Part shown: positions 28,333-37,699 of the stretch, one piece after another
Layout of the letters: each line of letters begins with the position of its first letter
Numbering within the stretch: position 1 is the first letter of the stretch
Assembly: GCF_007279655.1 (NCBI RefSeq)
Contig: NZ_QKWN01000004.1
Location: 124,001 to 188,000 of the forward strand
Source of the DNA: Robertkochia solimangrovi
Lineage (GTDB): Bacteria > Bacteroidota > Bacteroidia > Flavobacteriales > Flavobacteriaceae
Direction: 5' to 3'
DNA length: 64,000 bases
Made by a program: the position numbers and the translations under genes
The notes under the pieces: model-generated
The model's input: the letters and a program-made list of their open reading frames with translations, nothing else
Told to the model about the DNA's origin: nothing
Database searches by the model: none

Positions 28333-29196
28333 ATGAGACAACTGAAAATTACGAAGCAGGTTACTAACAGAGAAACCGCTTCCCTGGATAAGTATCTTCA
28401 AGAAATAGGTAAAGTAGATCTGATCACTGCCGATGAAGAGGTAGAATTGGCTCAGAGAATCAAAGCAGGAGACCAGCGTGCACTTGAAAAGTTAACGAAG
28501 GCCAACCTGAGATTCGTAGTATCTGTTGCGAAGCAATATCAGAATCAGGGATTAACCCTTCCTGACCTTATCAATGAAGGAAACCTGGGACTGATCAAGG
28601 CTGCCCAGCGTTTTGACGAAACCAGGGGTTTTAAATTCATTTCATATGCCGTTTGGTGGATCCGTCAATCGATTCTTCAGGCTCTTGCAGAACAATCACG
28701 TATTGTAAGATTACCTTTGAACAAGATCGGTTCGATCAATAAGATCAACAAGACCTACGCTTTCCTGGAACAAGCTCATGAAAGAGTTCCTTCTGCAGAA
28801 GAGATTGCAAAAGAGCTGGACATGTCTATCAATGACGTTAAGGAATCTATGAAGAATTCCGGGCGTCATGTTTCCATGGATGCTCCGTTGGTTGAAGGAG
28901 AAGATTCTAACCTATACGATGTACTTCGCAGTGGAGAATCTCCAAACCCGGACAAAGATCTTTTACACGAATCTTTAAGAACCGAGATCGAAAGAGCTCT
29001 GGAAACGCTTACTCCAAGAGAGGCTGATGTTATCCGTCTGTATTTCGGACTGGGAGATCAGCACCCAATGACACTGGAAGAGATCGGCGAAACCTTTGAC
29101 CTGACAAGAGAAAGAGTAAGACAGATCAAGGAAAAAGCTATCCGAAGATTAAAGCACACATCCAGAAGTAAAATCTTAAAAACCTATTTAGGATAA
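28333..29196 (+). CDS. rpoD: Primary RNA polymerase sigma factor (RpoD/SigA)
   Basis: At 287 residues this is the short primary sigma factor of Bacteroidota, without region 1.1. Region 1.2 ([20 protein letters not shown]), region 2 ([33 protein letters not shown]), region 3 and region 4 ([20 protein letters not shown]) are complete. It directs most housekeeping transcription, including the TAnnTTTG promoters in this window. AGGAGAG, 6 bases before ATG, is an unusually good Shine-Dalgarno sequence for this phylum. Confidence 0.97.
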   Translation: MRQLKITKQVTNRETASLDKYLQEIGKVDLITADEEVELAQRIKAGDQRALEKLTKANLRFVVSVAKQYQNQGLTLPDLINEGNLGLIKAAQRFDETRGFKFISYAVWWIRQSILQALAEQSRIVRLPLNKIGSINKINKTYAFLEQAHERVPSAEEIAKELDMSINDVKESMKNSGRHVSMDAPLVEGEDSNLYDVLRSGESPNPDKDLLHESLRTEIERALETLTPREADVIRLYFGLGDQHPMTLEEIGETFDLTRERVRQIKEKAIRRLKHTSRSKILKTYLG

Positions 29197-29317
29197 TCAG
29201 ATTATTAAAATTGAAAAAAAAATCGTATTTTTCGACTTTGAAACCGTCTGATATTGTTTTAAAATATTTATAATTACAACAGTTTATCATAACTGTTCGT
29301 TTTTTGATTGATGAATG

Positions 29318-29350
29318 AACTCCGGCTGATTACCGGAGTTTCTTCATTTA
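29318..29350 (+). terminator. Terminator of rpoD
   Basis: The stem AACTCCGG/CCGGAGTT with a 7-base loop is followed by a T-rich stretch, about 120 bases after the rpoD stop. Confidence 0.85.
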
Positions 29351-29421
29351 TATAGGTAACGTTTCTCTTCACTAACCCGACAGAACTCCATTCTTCAGAC
29401 TTCTATTTAAGCAAATTACCT

Positions 29422-29429
29422 TATTTTTG
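29422..29429 (+). promoter_or_regulatory. Probable -7 box of the rpe promoter
   Basis: TATTTTTG matches TAnnTTTG, 20 bases before the rpe start codon. No clear -33 TTG at the usual distance. Confidence 0.5.
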
Positions 29430-29449
29430 CACTGTAATTAAATAAAGTA

Positions 29450-30109
29450 ATGAACAAAAAACTTGTAGCCCCCTCTTTATTAGCGGCTGATTTTGCAAAT
29501 CTCCAGAGAGATATCGAAATGGTGAATAACAGTGAAGCAGATTGGTTTCACGTAGATGTGATGGATGGTGTCTTTGTACCGAATATTTCTTTTGGAATGC
29601 CGGTGATACAAGCTATTGGTAAACATGCTAAAAAGCCACTTGACGTTCATTTAATGATCGTTGATCCCGATCGGTATATCGATACATTCGCAGAACTGGG
29701 CGCCTATAATCTAACTGTACATTATGAAGCATGCACGCATCTTCACCGTACACTTCAGGCGATCCGGGCAAAAGGAATGAAAGCAGGTGTTGCCCTGAAC
29801 CCGCACACACCCGTGAGCCTGCTGGAGGATGTTATCAATGACATCGATCTGGTTATCCTTATGAGTGTAAATCCTGGTTTTGGAGGACAAAAATTCATCG
29901 ATAATACCTATAGAAAAATCTCGCAGCTGAAAGAGATGATCGTAACGCATGACGCTTCCACTTTGATCGAGATCGACGGTGGTGTGAATGCCGGAAATGC
30001 AAGAGACCTGATCGATGCCGGTGCTGATGTACTTGTTGCCGGTAATTTTGTCTTCAGCAGTGAAAATCAACCTCAAACCATCGCTGACCTAAAAGCTGTT
30101 ATTTCCTGA
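29450..30109 (+). CDS. rpe: Ribulose-phosphate 3-epimerase
   Basis: The 219-residue protein has the (beta/alpha)8 phosphate-binding layout of Rpe. APSLLAADFANL starts the barrel, HVDVMDGVFVPNISFG and DVHLMI carry the metal and catalytic residues, VNPGFGGQKF and IDGGVN bind phosphate. It interconverts ribulose 5-phosphate and xylulose 5-phosphate. Its stop overlaps the next start (TGATG). Confidence 0.96.
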   Translation: MNKKLVAPSLLAADFANLQRDIEMVNNSEADWFHVDVMDGVFVPNISFGMPVIQAIGKHAKKPLDVHLMIVDPDRYIDTFAELGAYNLTVHYEACTHLHRTLQAIRAKGMKAGVALNPHTPVSLLEDVINDIDLVILMSVNPGFGGQKFIDNTYRKISQLKEMIVTHDASTLIEIDGGVNAGNARDLIDAGADVLVAGNFVFSSENQPQTIADLKAVIS

Positions 30110-31080
30110 TGCAACATAAAGAACTGATCATTATCGGAGGAGGCCCGATTGGCATTGCCTGTGGCCTCGAAGCAAAAAAGAATGGAATCGATTACCTGAT
30201 ACTGGAAAAAGGTACCATCGTGAATTCACTTTTTAATTATCCGGTCAATATGCAGTTCTTCTCTTCATCAGAAAAACTGGAGATAGACAATATCCCCTTT
30301 ATCAGTAAAGAAGCTAAACCCAAAAGAAGTGAAGCCCTTGAATATTATCGAAGAATCGTCACTTCCAATGACCTGAACATCCATCTTTTCGAACCGGTAA
30401 AAAACGTGGAGCGAAAAGATGGCGTTTTTACTATTAATACCTCAAAAGAAACCTATACGGCCCAATATATAATCGTGGCTACCGGATTTTATGATCTGCC
30501 TAATACCATGGGGGTACCGGGTGAGGATCTTCCGAAGGTCAAACACTATTACAACGATCCGCATTACTATGCAATGCAGAAACTTGCGGTGATCGGTGCG
30601 AGTAACTCCGCTGTGGATGCAGCATTGGAATGTTACCGAAAAGGTGCAGATGTCACCATGATTATAAGAGGTCCGGAAATCGGAAGAAGAGTAAAATACT
30701 GGGTGAAACCTGATATTGAAAACAGAATCGCCGAAGGTAGTATCAAAGCCTATTACAATGCCACGATTTCTTCTATTACTCCGGAAAAGATCGATATAAA
30801 CACCCCTGAAGGCGAGATCAGTATCGCAAATGATTATGTACTGGCCCTAACCGGTTATAAACCCAATTTTGACTTCCTGAAAAAATTAGGCGTACATCTT
30901 TCCGATGATGGAAAGTACTATCCACAATATGATGAGAATACCATGGAAACGAATGTTCCCAATCTCTATCTGGCAGGGGTCATTTGCGGAGGAATGGATA
31001 CACATCTATGGTTCATCGAAAACTCCAGAATCCATGCGAAAATGATCCTGGAAAACATCCGTAAAACACATAAAGTATAA
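30109..31080 (+). CDS. ypdA: YpdA-family FAD/NAD(P) oxidoreductase (bacillithiol disulfide reductase family)
   Basis: The 323-residue protein has an N-terminal FAD motif (IIGGGPIGIACGLEAKK) and a second dinucleotide motif (LAVIGASNSAVDAALE, from about 163). The single-chain two-fold layout and SSSEKLEIDNIPF fit the YpdA/Bdr family rather than thioredoxin reductase, since no CxxC is present. The family reduces bacillithiol disulfide or a related thiol disulfide with NADPH. The start overlaps the rpe stop by one base, so translation is coupled. Confidence 0.87.
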   Translation: MQHKELIIIGGGPIGIACGLEAKKNGIDYLILEKGTIVNSLFNYPVNMQFFSSSEKLEIDNIPFISKEAKPKRSEALEYYRRIVTSNDLNIHLFEPVKNVERKDGVFTINTSKETYTAQYIIVATGFYDLPNTMGVPGEDLPKVKHYYNDPHYYAMQKLAVIGASNSAVDAALECYRKGADVTMIIRGPEIGRRVKYWVKPDIENRIAEGSIKAYYNATISSITPEKIDINTPEGEISIANDYVLALTGYKPNFDFLKKLGVHLSDDGKYYPQYDENTMETNVPNLYLAGVICGGMDTHLWFIENSRIHAKMILENIRKTHKV

Positions 31081-31133
31081 TCGAACATCCTAATCTGTTC
31101 TGCGAAGAACCCCAGATCTGCCGGAAATCTAAT

Positions 31134-31166
31134 AAATTATGGATTATGGATTAAGGATTAAGGATT
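31134..31166. repeat. Short tandem heptamer repeat (GGATTAT/GGATTAA)
   Basis: Between ypdA and the CBS gene the sequence runs AAATTAT, GGATTAT, GGATTAA, GGATTAA, GGATTGC. The same units occur in a different order at 63441-63475. Confidence 0.75.
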
Positions 31167-31208
31167 GCTCTTATCTCATAACTTAATTCTTCATTCATAA
31201 TTCCTAAT

Positions 31209-31655
31209 TCAATAGACCCGCTCCAGAAAATACCTGATTATATCAGTAGTTGTCAACATTCCTACAATGGTTCTCCCATCAACTACCGGAAGTGCATGGA
31301 ATTCACGATGCGCCAGAATATCTGCAGCAACCTTAATAGTAGTTTCCGGAGTAATACACTGAGGCACCCTGGTCATCACTTGTTTAAGAGAAAACATCTC
31401 ATATGCCATATTATCGGTCTGATCATCTTCCTCATTAACCACATCCGCAAATCCAACCCGGAGCAGATCGGTAAGACTTAAAATACCGACAAGTGTTTTC
31501 CCTTTAATTACGGGAATATGTCGAATCTTATGGCGCCTGAATAGCGTTTCTGCCTTATACAGATCATCATCCACATGCAAATAGATAAGATCTTTGGTCA
31601 TTATCTCCACGACCTTTTCATCAGCAGACAGCAACGTAAATTTATCTGTTTCCAT
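31209..31655 (-). CDS. Protein with two CBS domains
   Basis: I prefer the ATG at 31655 (METDKFTLL), which gives 148 residues; a frame to 31691 is possible. Two CBS domains span almost the whole protein: MTKDLIYLHVDDDLYKAETLFRR to SLTDLLR, and MTRVPQCITPETTIKVAADIL to TTTDIIRYFLE. CBS pairs bind adenosyl ligands and sense energy state. No catalytic partner domain is present. A palindrome shared with hpf (TGACATANGTCA) lies about 55 bases upstream, which suggests stress or redox control. Confidence 0.88.
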   Translation of the reverse strand: METDKFTLLSADEKVVEIMTKDLIYLHVDDDLYKAETLFRRHKIRHIPVIKGKTLVGILSLTDLLRVGFADVVNEEDDQTDNMAYEMFSLKQVMTRVPQCITPETTIKVAADILAHREFHALPVVDGRTIVGMLTTTDIIRYFLERVY

Positions 31656-31710
31656 ATCACCATCATTTAGTTTAATAACTAAATATACCATATAACATAC
31701 CGCCTTTCTA

Positions 31711-31722
31711 TGACATAGGTCA
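31711..31722. promoter_or_regulatory. Palindrome TGACATAGGTCA, candidate operator
   Basis: The near-perfect palindrome lies between the divergent CBS-domain and metallopeptidase genes. It matches 11 of 12 bases with TGACATATGTCA upstream of hpf (39446-39457). The symmetry and half-site TGACNTA suggest a dimeric transcription factor, possibly of the Crp/Fnr class. Confidence 0.5.
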
Positions 31723-31822
31723 CCTTTACAGCCATATGTTTTTCGTATATAGTTTAGGGTAATTTTAATACTATTCCCTTCTGATTTTCGTATATTTTGA
31801 AAGGAACAAATAATTTTAAACT

Positions 31823-32368
31823 ATGAAGGAAAAGGACATACCGGATTCCATCAGGAAACAGGTTGTTTTCACACTTAAACATTTCCCGGATCTCGTTAAT
31901 ACCCCTATAACATTTCGCTTTAAAGAAAATCTGACCAGATCATTTATGCAGGCGCAACCAGATCTAAAATCAATTTTCAGTACTGTAAAGAACAGAAGTT
32001 ATACCATTTATATCAGCAAGAACTTCAATATTGAAGGATCTCCATTCAGCATTGAGGATCTTCCGGAGAATGTATTGATCGGATGGATTGCTCATGAACT
32101 AGGGCATATCATCGACTACAAAGATCGGAGTACATTAGATCTGTTCTGGTTCGGATTCAAATATGTGACCATGGGTAAACATTTGAGAGAAGCCGAAAGG
32201 CAGGCAGACCTCTTTGCTATTAAAAATGGAATGGGAGATTACATCGTACAAACTAAAAACTTTATCCTCAATAATTCCAGCCTATCGGAACGATATAAAG
32301 AAAGGATAAAAAGGTTGTATTTATCTCCTGAAGACATCATGCAGCTTTTGGAAAAGATCGAGAATTAG
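31823..32368 (+). CDS. Putative zinc metallopeptidase (HExxH protein)
   Basis: The 181-residue protein has the zinc signature HELGH at residues 91-95 in GWIAHELGHIIDY, with a probable third ligand Glu in REAERQADLFA (residues 123-125). There is no signal peptide, but a hydrophobic stretch follows the motif (LDLFWFGFKYVTMG). The pattern is that of a gluzincin, similar to small M48-like or ImmA-like proteins, but I cannot name the family. Its product ends 3 bases before the convergent GH3 gene. Confidence 0.7.
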   Translation: MKEKDIPDSIRKQVVFTLKHFPDLVNTPITFRFKENLTRSFMQAQPDLKSIFSTVKNRSYTIYISKNFNIEGSPFSIEDLPENVLIGWIAHELGHIIDYKDRSTLDLFWFGFKYVTMGKHLREAERQADLFAIKNGMGDYIVQTKNFILNNSSLSERYKERIKRLYLSPEDIMQLLEKIEN

Positions 32369-32371
32369 GAT

Positions 32372-33904
32372 TTATTTTACTGCTTTAGACTTTACAAATT
32401 CTTCCCATGTCCTGAATTTATCCTCGGTCATTACTTTTTCCATTTTCACTTGCCCACCCTTTTTCTTATGCATCTCATTCCAATCGAAGAACAATTCAGG
32501 AGAGATCACCTCTACCTCCACACCTTTTAGCGCTTTGGAACGGGCCACCTTATAATTCTTATTAGCCTTCTTAAGGAAATCATCCAGCTTTTCAGCCAGT
32601 ACTTCTTTCGAAGTCTCAGGATTCTCAGATCCAAGATACCATCGATGAATGTATTCTCCATTCTTTTTAACCGCCGCCAGTGTAAATTCACTTATAGTCA
32701 TCCCTACACTTTCTTCAAGAGCCTTAATCGCATCATTCATTTTATTGACCGAAAGTTGAGAGCCGACCACGTTAAGAAAGAATTTCGTTCGTCCTGTTAT
32801 CCTGATTTCTGCCTTTTCAACATTCGTAAACTTTATGGTATCCCCGATGAGGTATCTCCAGGCACCGGATACGGTTGATATAATGAGCACATAATCTTTA
32901 TGAGGTTCTACCTCTCCTATTCCGATCGAAACCGCATCAGGTGTGAGACTACCATCTTCCAGAATATATTCAGGTTTAAATGGAACAAATTCGAAGTAGA
33001 TACCATTATCGGTCACCAGGCGCATAGCATTGGTTTCCGGCCGTTGCTGATATGCTAAAAATCCTTCGGATGCCAGATAAGTATCGATCACCGTAATGGG
33101 TTTACCGAGTAATTTGTTGAAGCTTTGTTCGTAGGGTTCAAATGCAACTCCACCGGAGGTATATGCTCTTAGATTAGGCCAGATCTGATGTATATGCTCC
33201 AGCTGATGTGTAGAGATCACTTCTTTTAACATAAGCTCCATCCATGAAGGTATTCCGCTTAAGGCTCCAATATCCCATTCCGGGGCTTTTTCAGCAATCT
33301 TTTTAACGCGCTCATCCCAATTATCAATTCCAGCGATTTCTTCACCCGGTTTATAATAGGAACGAAACCAGGAAGGAATATTACTGGCACTAATCCCACT
33401 GATCTCTCCTTCCATATGCCCGTTATTTTCCTGAAGATTCGTGGAACTTCCGAGCATCATGATCTCCTTCTCAAAAAAATCAGCAGGCATATCGAAATTA
33501 GCCAATGCCGAAACCTGTTTGATTCCCGTTCCCCTGATCGCATCAAGCATATCCGCAGTAACAGGAATTCGCTTACTTTTATTCCCGGTCGTACCTGAAC
33601 TCAGTGCAAAATATTCCGGAACACCCGGCCAGGTCACATCAGCTTCCCCATCCTGAACTGACTTCCAGTAAGCCTTTTCCATTCGGTGATAATCAAAATA
33701 TGGCACCTTCTCCGCAAAGGCAACCGCTATATCATCCGAGGAGAGAATTTCATCAAAATCATGATCCTTTCCAAAACGTGTTTCCGATGCTTTCTCCAGA
33801 AGTTGTTTCAAAACCTTATGTTGAGATGATACTACTGACTCCTCAGGAGTGATAGCATCCTTAAATTCGACAAGTCCTTTAATGATTGATCCGATTAACG
33901 CCAT
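32372..33904 (-). CDS. GH3 auxin-responsive promoter family protein (acyl-acid amido synthetase-like)
   Basis: The 510-residue protein has the layout of the plant GH3 / bacterial homologue family in the ANL adenylating superfamily. The ATP loop YFALSSGTTGNKSKRIPVT (about residues 97-115) is clear, and TYLASEGFLA plus YLIGDTIKFT are further adenylation motifs. The family forms an acyl-adenylate and conjugates it to an amine, but bacterial substrates are largely unknown. It is transcribed alone, upstream of a CE2-like esterase gene on neither operon side. Confidence 0.85.
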   Translation of the reverse strand: MALIGSIIKGLVEFKDAITPEESVVSSQHKVLKQLLEKASETRFGKDHDFDEILSSDDIAVAFAEKVPYFDYHRMEKAYWKSVQDGEADVTWPGVPEYFALSSGTTGNKSKRIPVTADMLDAIRGTGIKQVSALANFDMPADFFEKEIMMLGSSTNLQENNGHMEGEISGISASNIPSWFRSYYKPGEEIAGIDNWDERVKKIAEKAPEWDIGALSGIPSWMELMLKEVISTHQLEHIHQIWPNLRAYTSGGVAFEPYEQSFNKLLGKPITVIDTYLASEGFLAYQQRPETNAMRLVTDNGIYFEFVPFKPEYILEDGSLTPDAVSIGIGEVEPHKDYVLIISTVSGAWRYLIGDTIKFTNVEKAEIRITGRTKFFLNVVGSQLSVNKMNDAIKALEESVGMTISEFTLAAVKKNGEYIHRWYLGSENPETSKEVLAEKLDDFLKKANKNYKVARSKALKGVEVEVISPELFFDWNEMHKKKGGQVKMEKVMTEDKFRTWEEFVKSKAVK

Positions 33905-33980
33905 ATTTCATTATTGTTTCTGAAAAATTACACATTTTAGATCGGAACATGTATTAATAAAAAACTAAAAATTAGCGCAT

Positions 33981-35174
33981 TTACATCGCTAAACCTTTAT
34001 CGAGCAAACCAATGTAAAATGGCATCAGTTCATCAGCCATTTCGTCCTGATCATTCAAATCCGGATGATAACCACAACCATGTGGTTCTATATCAGAAAA
34101 TTCAAAGATCTCTATATAATGATCATCCTCAAATTCACGCTTCACTTTACCCAGACATTCGGATAAAAGCACGGCCCCTTCTCCTTTCACCATAGGACTT
34201 GCAAGTAATGCGATACGTGCCTCCGGGTACTTGCTCAAGAGAAAGGTGACGAATTCAATATACTTCTGCGTAAATTCTTCCGGATCAAAAGGTGCTCGCT
34301 CTTTGGTCCCATCTCCTTCAGACATATCGTTTGTACCCAAACAAATGCTGATCAGATCGGGTTGAAAATTATTATAATCGAGAGGATGATCCATATCTCC
34401 ATCCAGATTTAAGGATCCGTAAAGCTCAGGCACCACCGGTTCGGTTTCATCGTTCCAGTTCCTGTATATACCCCTTCCGCTAACCGCACTAATCCTGTAA
34501 TCCGCTTTTAATTTCCTGCCTACCCGTGAAGCATAAGACAGATAGGCATTATGCTGATCGTACCATTCTCCCTGCCCACATGGAATCTCTCTTGCATCTG
34601 CCCCCATGCCACATGTGATAGAATTTCCGATAAATTCAATCTTCAGGTTTGGGTTGAATTCTGAGGCAACCAACTCTTCCGCCTGAGCATCTTCAAAAAT
34701 CACACCTCCCGTTACAGCCTCGGTTAACTTATAAACGGTGATTTCATGGAAATCATCCACATTACCCAATGGTACCGCAATATCCGAATCCCCTTTCTTC
34801 TTTAATTGATATTTATAACTAAATGTATCATCAAGGGTCACCGCTATATAAGCATGTTCCTCCAAAACGGTATTCAGTCTTAATTTCAAAGTATCTCCTT
34901 TTGCTCTGAATCGTACCGAGGAAGCAGATCCGATCAAAAGACGTCCATCCTTGTCAGGGGCGGTTCTACCCATATATTGAAAATAAGAAGGCATTTCCTT
35001 AAAATGCTCTTCCTCGATCGTAATTATTTCATCATCAGATTCAGACGCAATACCCACAGAATCTATTGTCTCTGTTTCAGGCTCATCGCTAGTTGTTTTG
35101 TTTTCAGTATTCAACTTACAACTGTGGATCAGAAATATTAGGAGTACAAATTTTACGAGATATAGTTTTTTCAT
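33981..35174 (-). CDS. SGNH/GDSL hydrolase lipoprotein, CE2-like acetylesterase
   Basis: I set the start at 35174 because it yields a lipoprotein signal MKKLYLVKFVLLIFLIHSC with lipobox Cys19; the longer frame to 35207 would add a basic leader. A jelly-roll N-terminal domain is followed by the SGNH domain with nucleophile Ser185 in FIGNSITCGMG, the Asn in LGTNDMS and the His in GCGYHPDLND. Two-domain architecture is that of carbohydrate esterase family 2, which deacetylates polysaccharides such as xylan or mannan. It is probably anchored in the outer membrane. Confidence 0.85.
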   Translation of the reverse strand: MKKLYLVKFVLLIFLIHSCKLNTENKTTSDEPETETIDSVGIASESDDEIITIEEEHFKEMPSYFQYMGRTAPDKDGRLLIGSASSVRFRAKGDTLKLRLNTVLEEHAYIAVTLDDTFSYKYQLKKKGDSDIAVPLGNVDDFHEITVYKLTEAVTGGVIFEDAQAEELVASEFNPNLKIEFIGNSITCGMGADAREIPCGQGEWYDQHNAYLSYASRVGRKLKADYRISAVSGRGIYRNWNDETEPVVPELYGSLNLDGDMDHPLDYNNFQPDLISICLGTNDMSEGDGTKERAPFDPEEFTQKYIEFVTFLLSKYPEARIALLASPMVKGEGAVLLSECLGKVKREFEDDHYIEIFEFSDIEPHGCGYHPDLNDQDEMADELMPFYIGLLDKGLAM

Positions 35175-35371
35175 AGTATCAGGTTTATCCCTCCTTTTTA
35201 TAGCCATAAAGGGCCACTTAGCAAGAGGTTAAATATTAATTATCAATAATTTACCGTCAATTTAATGATTATTATCCAATTGTTTAATCGAATAATCATT
35301 ATCTTAATGCTGACTTATACACCTCATTAACAGATAATTAAAACTATTAACCCTCTAAAAAAATATAAATT

Positions 35372-35731
35372 ATGAACTGGTATCGAAAAGTCATTCAGCA
35401 ATATGCCGATTTTAAGGGACGCGCCAGAAGAAAAGAATTCTGGATGTTTGTTCTGTTCAACATTATATTTGCTTTAATCGCTTCCATGCTCGATTATTTT
35501 CTGGGAATCGCAAATGATTACGGTTATGGCCCCATCTATGGCGTCTATGCCTTATTCGTACTGATACCCGGATTGGCGGTATCCGTAAGAAGACTGCACG
35601 ATATTGGGAAAAGTGGCTGGTGGATCCTATTAGGTCTGATTCCCATCATCGGAACTATCTGGCTTATTGTTTACTATGTAACGGACAGTCAACCCGGAGT
35701 AAACAAATGGGGGCCGAATCCTAAGGCTTGA
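35372..35731 (+). CDS. DUF805 family membrane protein
   Basis: The 119-residue protein starts with the family signature FKGRARRKEFWMFVLFN and has three membrane segments: about residues 24-44, 57-73 and 88-109. It contains SVRRLHDIGKSGWW, the most conserved DUF805 motif. No function is established. Confidence 0.92.
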   Translation: MNWYRKVIQQYADFKGRARRKEFWMFVLFNIIFALIASMLDYFLGIANDYGYGPIYGVYALFVLIPGLAVSVRRLHDIGKSGWWILLGLIPIIGTIWLIVYYVTDSQPGVNKWGPNPKA

Positions 35732-35940
35732 AAAGTTATGACCTGAAATATCCGGCAGAATGAAGTGATGCTGTTCATTCTTTTTTTAATCGTCAATGCT
35801 ACAGTCAGATAACCTTGTAATACTGTGATTTTTCGGGAAATACTGTATTGTTTCTAATTTCTAACCTATTTTTGATATCAAATTCAGACTTTTTGGAGTC
35901 CGTTCATAAAGAAATGCATCACTCATAATCCCTAGAGTAC

Positions 35941-37689
35941 ATGAAATTTGATTATGACAAACTATACAGGCTGGCATTTTGGATTAGCTTTCTCGGAATA
36001 ATAGCCTTTGTCATTGATTTTGGTTTCAGTCAGTCACCTGGCGTACAACGTATCATAAACGCTTTTTACCTGATCGTCCTTGTCATTGGTCTATCTTCAC
36101 TGGTTATCAGGAATCTTGTACGAAAGATGAAACTCTCTTCCCCGGTCAGGGTAAGTGACCTGTTCATACTGATCATTATACTGGGAGTTCTGTATATTCA
36201 TTTCATCGCGGAAGGAGTTCATCATTTGCATTATATACTTTATGACGACAATTGGATAAAATTTGCGATCATACTGATCTTCATCCGGGAGTTTTCAGAA
36301 TTGAATGTACACTTTAAGCGAACCTATTTAAACCCGGCTCAGCTCTTCTTAGTGAGTTTCATCTCTATGATCATTTTGGGTTCCTTTTTATTGATGCTAC
36401 CAAAAGCAACACATTCAGGAATAGGATTCCTCGATGCGTTATTCACCTCAACGAGTGCTGTTTGTGTAACCGGACTAATCGTGGTTGACACCGGAACTTA
36501 TTTTACTACATTCGGCCAATCTGTCATTTTATTTTTAATACAAATCGGAGGAATCGGTATCCTAACGATCACCAGTTATTTCAGTTATTTCTTTAAGGGA
36601 GGAACCACATATGAAAACCAGCTCATCCTGAGTGATATGACGAGTTCACAAAAGATCGGAGAGGTATTCTCAACACTGAAGCACGTGATCATTATCACAT
36701 TCGGGGCCGAATTTTTGGCCGCCATCGCGATCTATTTCAGTATCGCAGGCCAAACATGGGATAGTCAGACAGAACATATATTCTTCTCGGCCTTCCATGC
36801 GATCTCTGCTTTTTGTAATGCAGGGTTTTCTACATTATCGAACAGTATTTATGACGAAGGGTTTCGGTTTAACTATATGTTTCAGTTACTACTCGTAATG
36901 ACTTTTGTGATCGGGGGGCTCGGATTTCCGATCATGGTAAACCTGAAAAACTTCATCAAACTAAAATTGGGAATTTTACTTTCCTCAAAGAAAAAAGTCA
37001 GAATTCACCGTCCCTGGGTGTTGACACTGAATAGTCGTATCACCCTCATCACAACTTTTTCACTGACCCTGATCGGCTTTATTATCTTCTATTTACTGGA
37101 ATTCAACAATACCCTTGCCGACCATCATTCATGGGGAAAAATGGTAAGTGCCCTATTCAATGCCGCCACTCCGCGAACTGCTGGATTCAACAATATAGAC
37201 ATGGCTCAAATGCATCATTCTACGATCCTAATGATCATACTTTTGATGTGGATAGGAGCTTCACCAGCTTCTACCGGTGGTGGTATAAAGACCAGTACCT
37301 TTGCCATTGCTACCCTGAATGTTCTAAGCCTGGCAAAAGGAAAATCGGACATAGAAGTCTTTCGCCGCAGAATTTCTCCGATTTCTGTAAAGAGAGCCTT
37401 TGCGATCATTGCATTATCTTTTGTAGTGATCGGTGCAGGGATCTGGTTTGTTAGTATTTTTGAAGGTGATGTACCTATCCTGTCGATCATCTTTGAATGT
37501 GTTTCCGCCTATAGTACTGTTGGTCTTAGCCTTGGAATCACAGGCGGACTTACCGGTTTATCTAAATTAGTGATTATCGGAATCATGTTCATAGGCCGGG
37601 TAAGTATGTTAACGGTAATGATCGCTATTTTCTCAAAGACCAGACCGATGAACTATATATATCCTACAGAAGAAATTACATTGAATTAA
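35941..37689 (+). CDS. trkH: TrkH/KtrB-type potassium uptake channel subunit
   Basis: The 582-residue protein contains the four selectivity-filter loops of the Trk/Ktr superfamily: TSAVCVTGLIVVD, SAFCNAGFSTL, TPRTAGFNNIDM and SAYSTVGLSLG. It has additional N-terminal helices (about residues 1-120) not found in the core family. It takes up K+ across the inner membrane. The regulator gene trkA follows after 10 bases. Confidence 0.95.
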   Translation: MKFDYDKLYRLAFWISFLGIIAFVIDFGFSQSPGVQRIINAFYLIVLVIGLSSLVIRNLVRKMKLSSPVRVSDLFILIIILGVLYIHFIAEGVHHLHYILYDDNWIKFAIILIFIREFSELNVHFKRTYLNPAQLFLVSFISMIILGSFLLMLPKATHSGIGFLDALFTSTSAVCVTGLIVVDTGTYFTTFGQSVILFLIQIGGIGILTITSYFSYFFKGGTTYENQLILSDMTSSQKIGEVFSTLKHVIIITFGAEFLAAIAIYFSIAGQTWDSQTEHIFFSAFHAISAFCNAGFSTLSNSIYDEGFRFNYMFQLLLVMTFVIGGLGFPIMVNLKNFIKLKLGILLSSKKKVRIHRPWVLTLNSRITLITTFSLTLIGFIIFYLLEFNNTLADHHSWGKMVSALFNAATPRTAGFNNIDMAQMHHSTILMIILLMWIGASPASTGGGIKTSTFAIATLNVLSLAKGKSDIEVFRRRISPISVKRAFAIIALSFVVIGAGIWFVSIFEGDVPILSIIFECVSAYSTVGLSLGITGGLTGLSKLVIIGIMFIGRVSMLTVMIAIFSKTRPMNYIYPTEEITLN

Positions 37690-37699
37690 AATCAAACTC

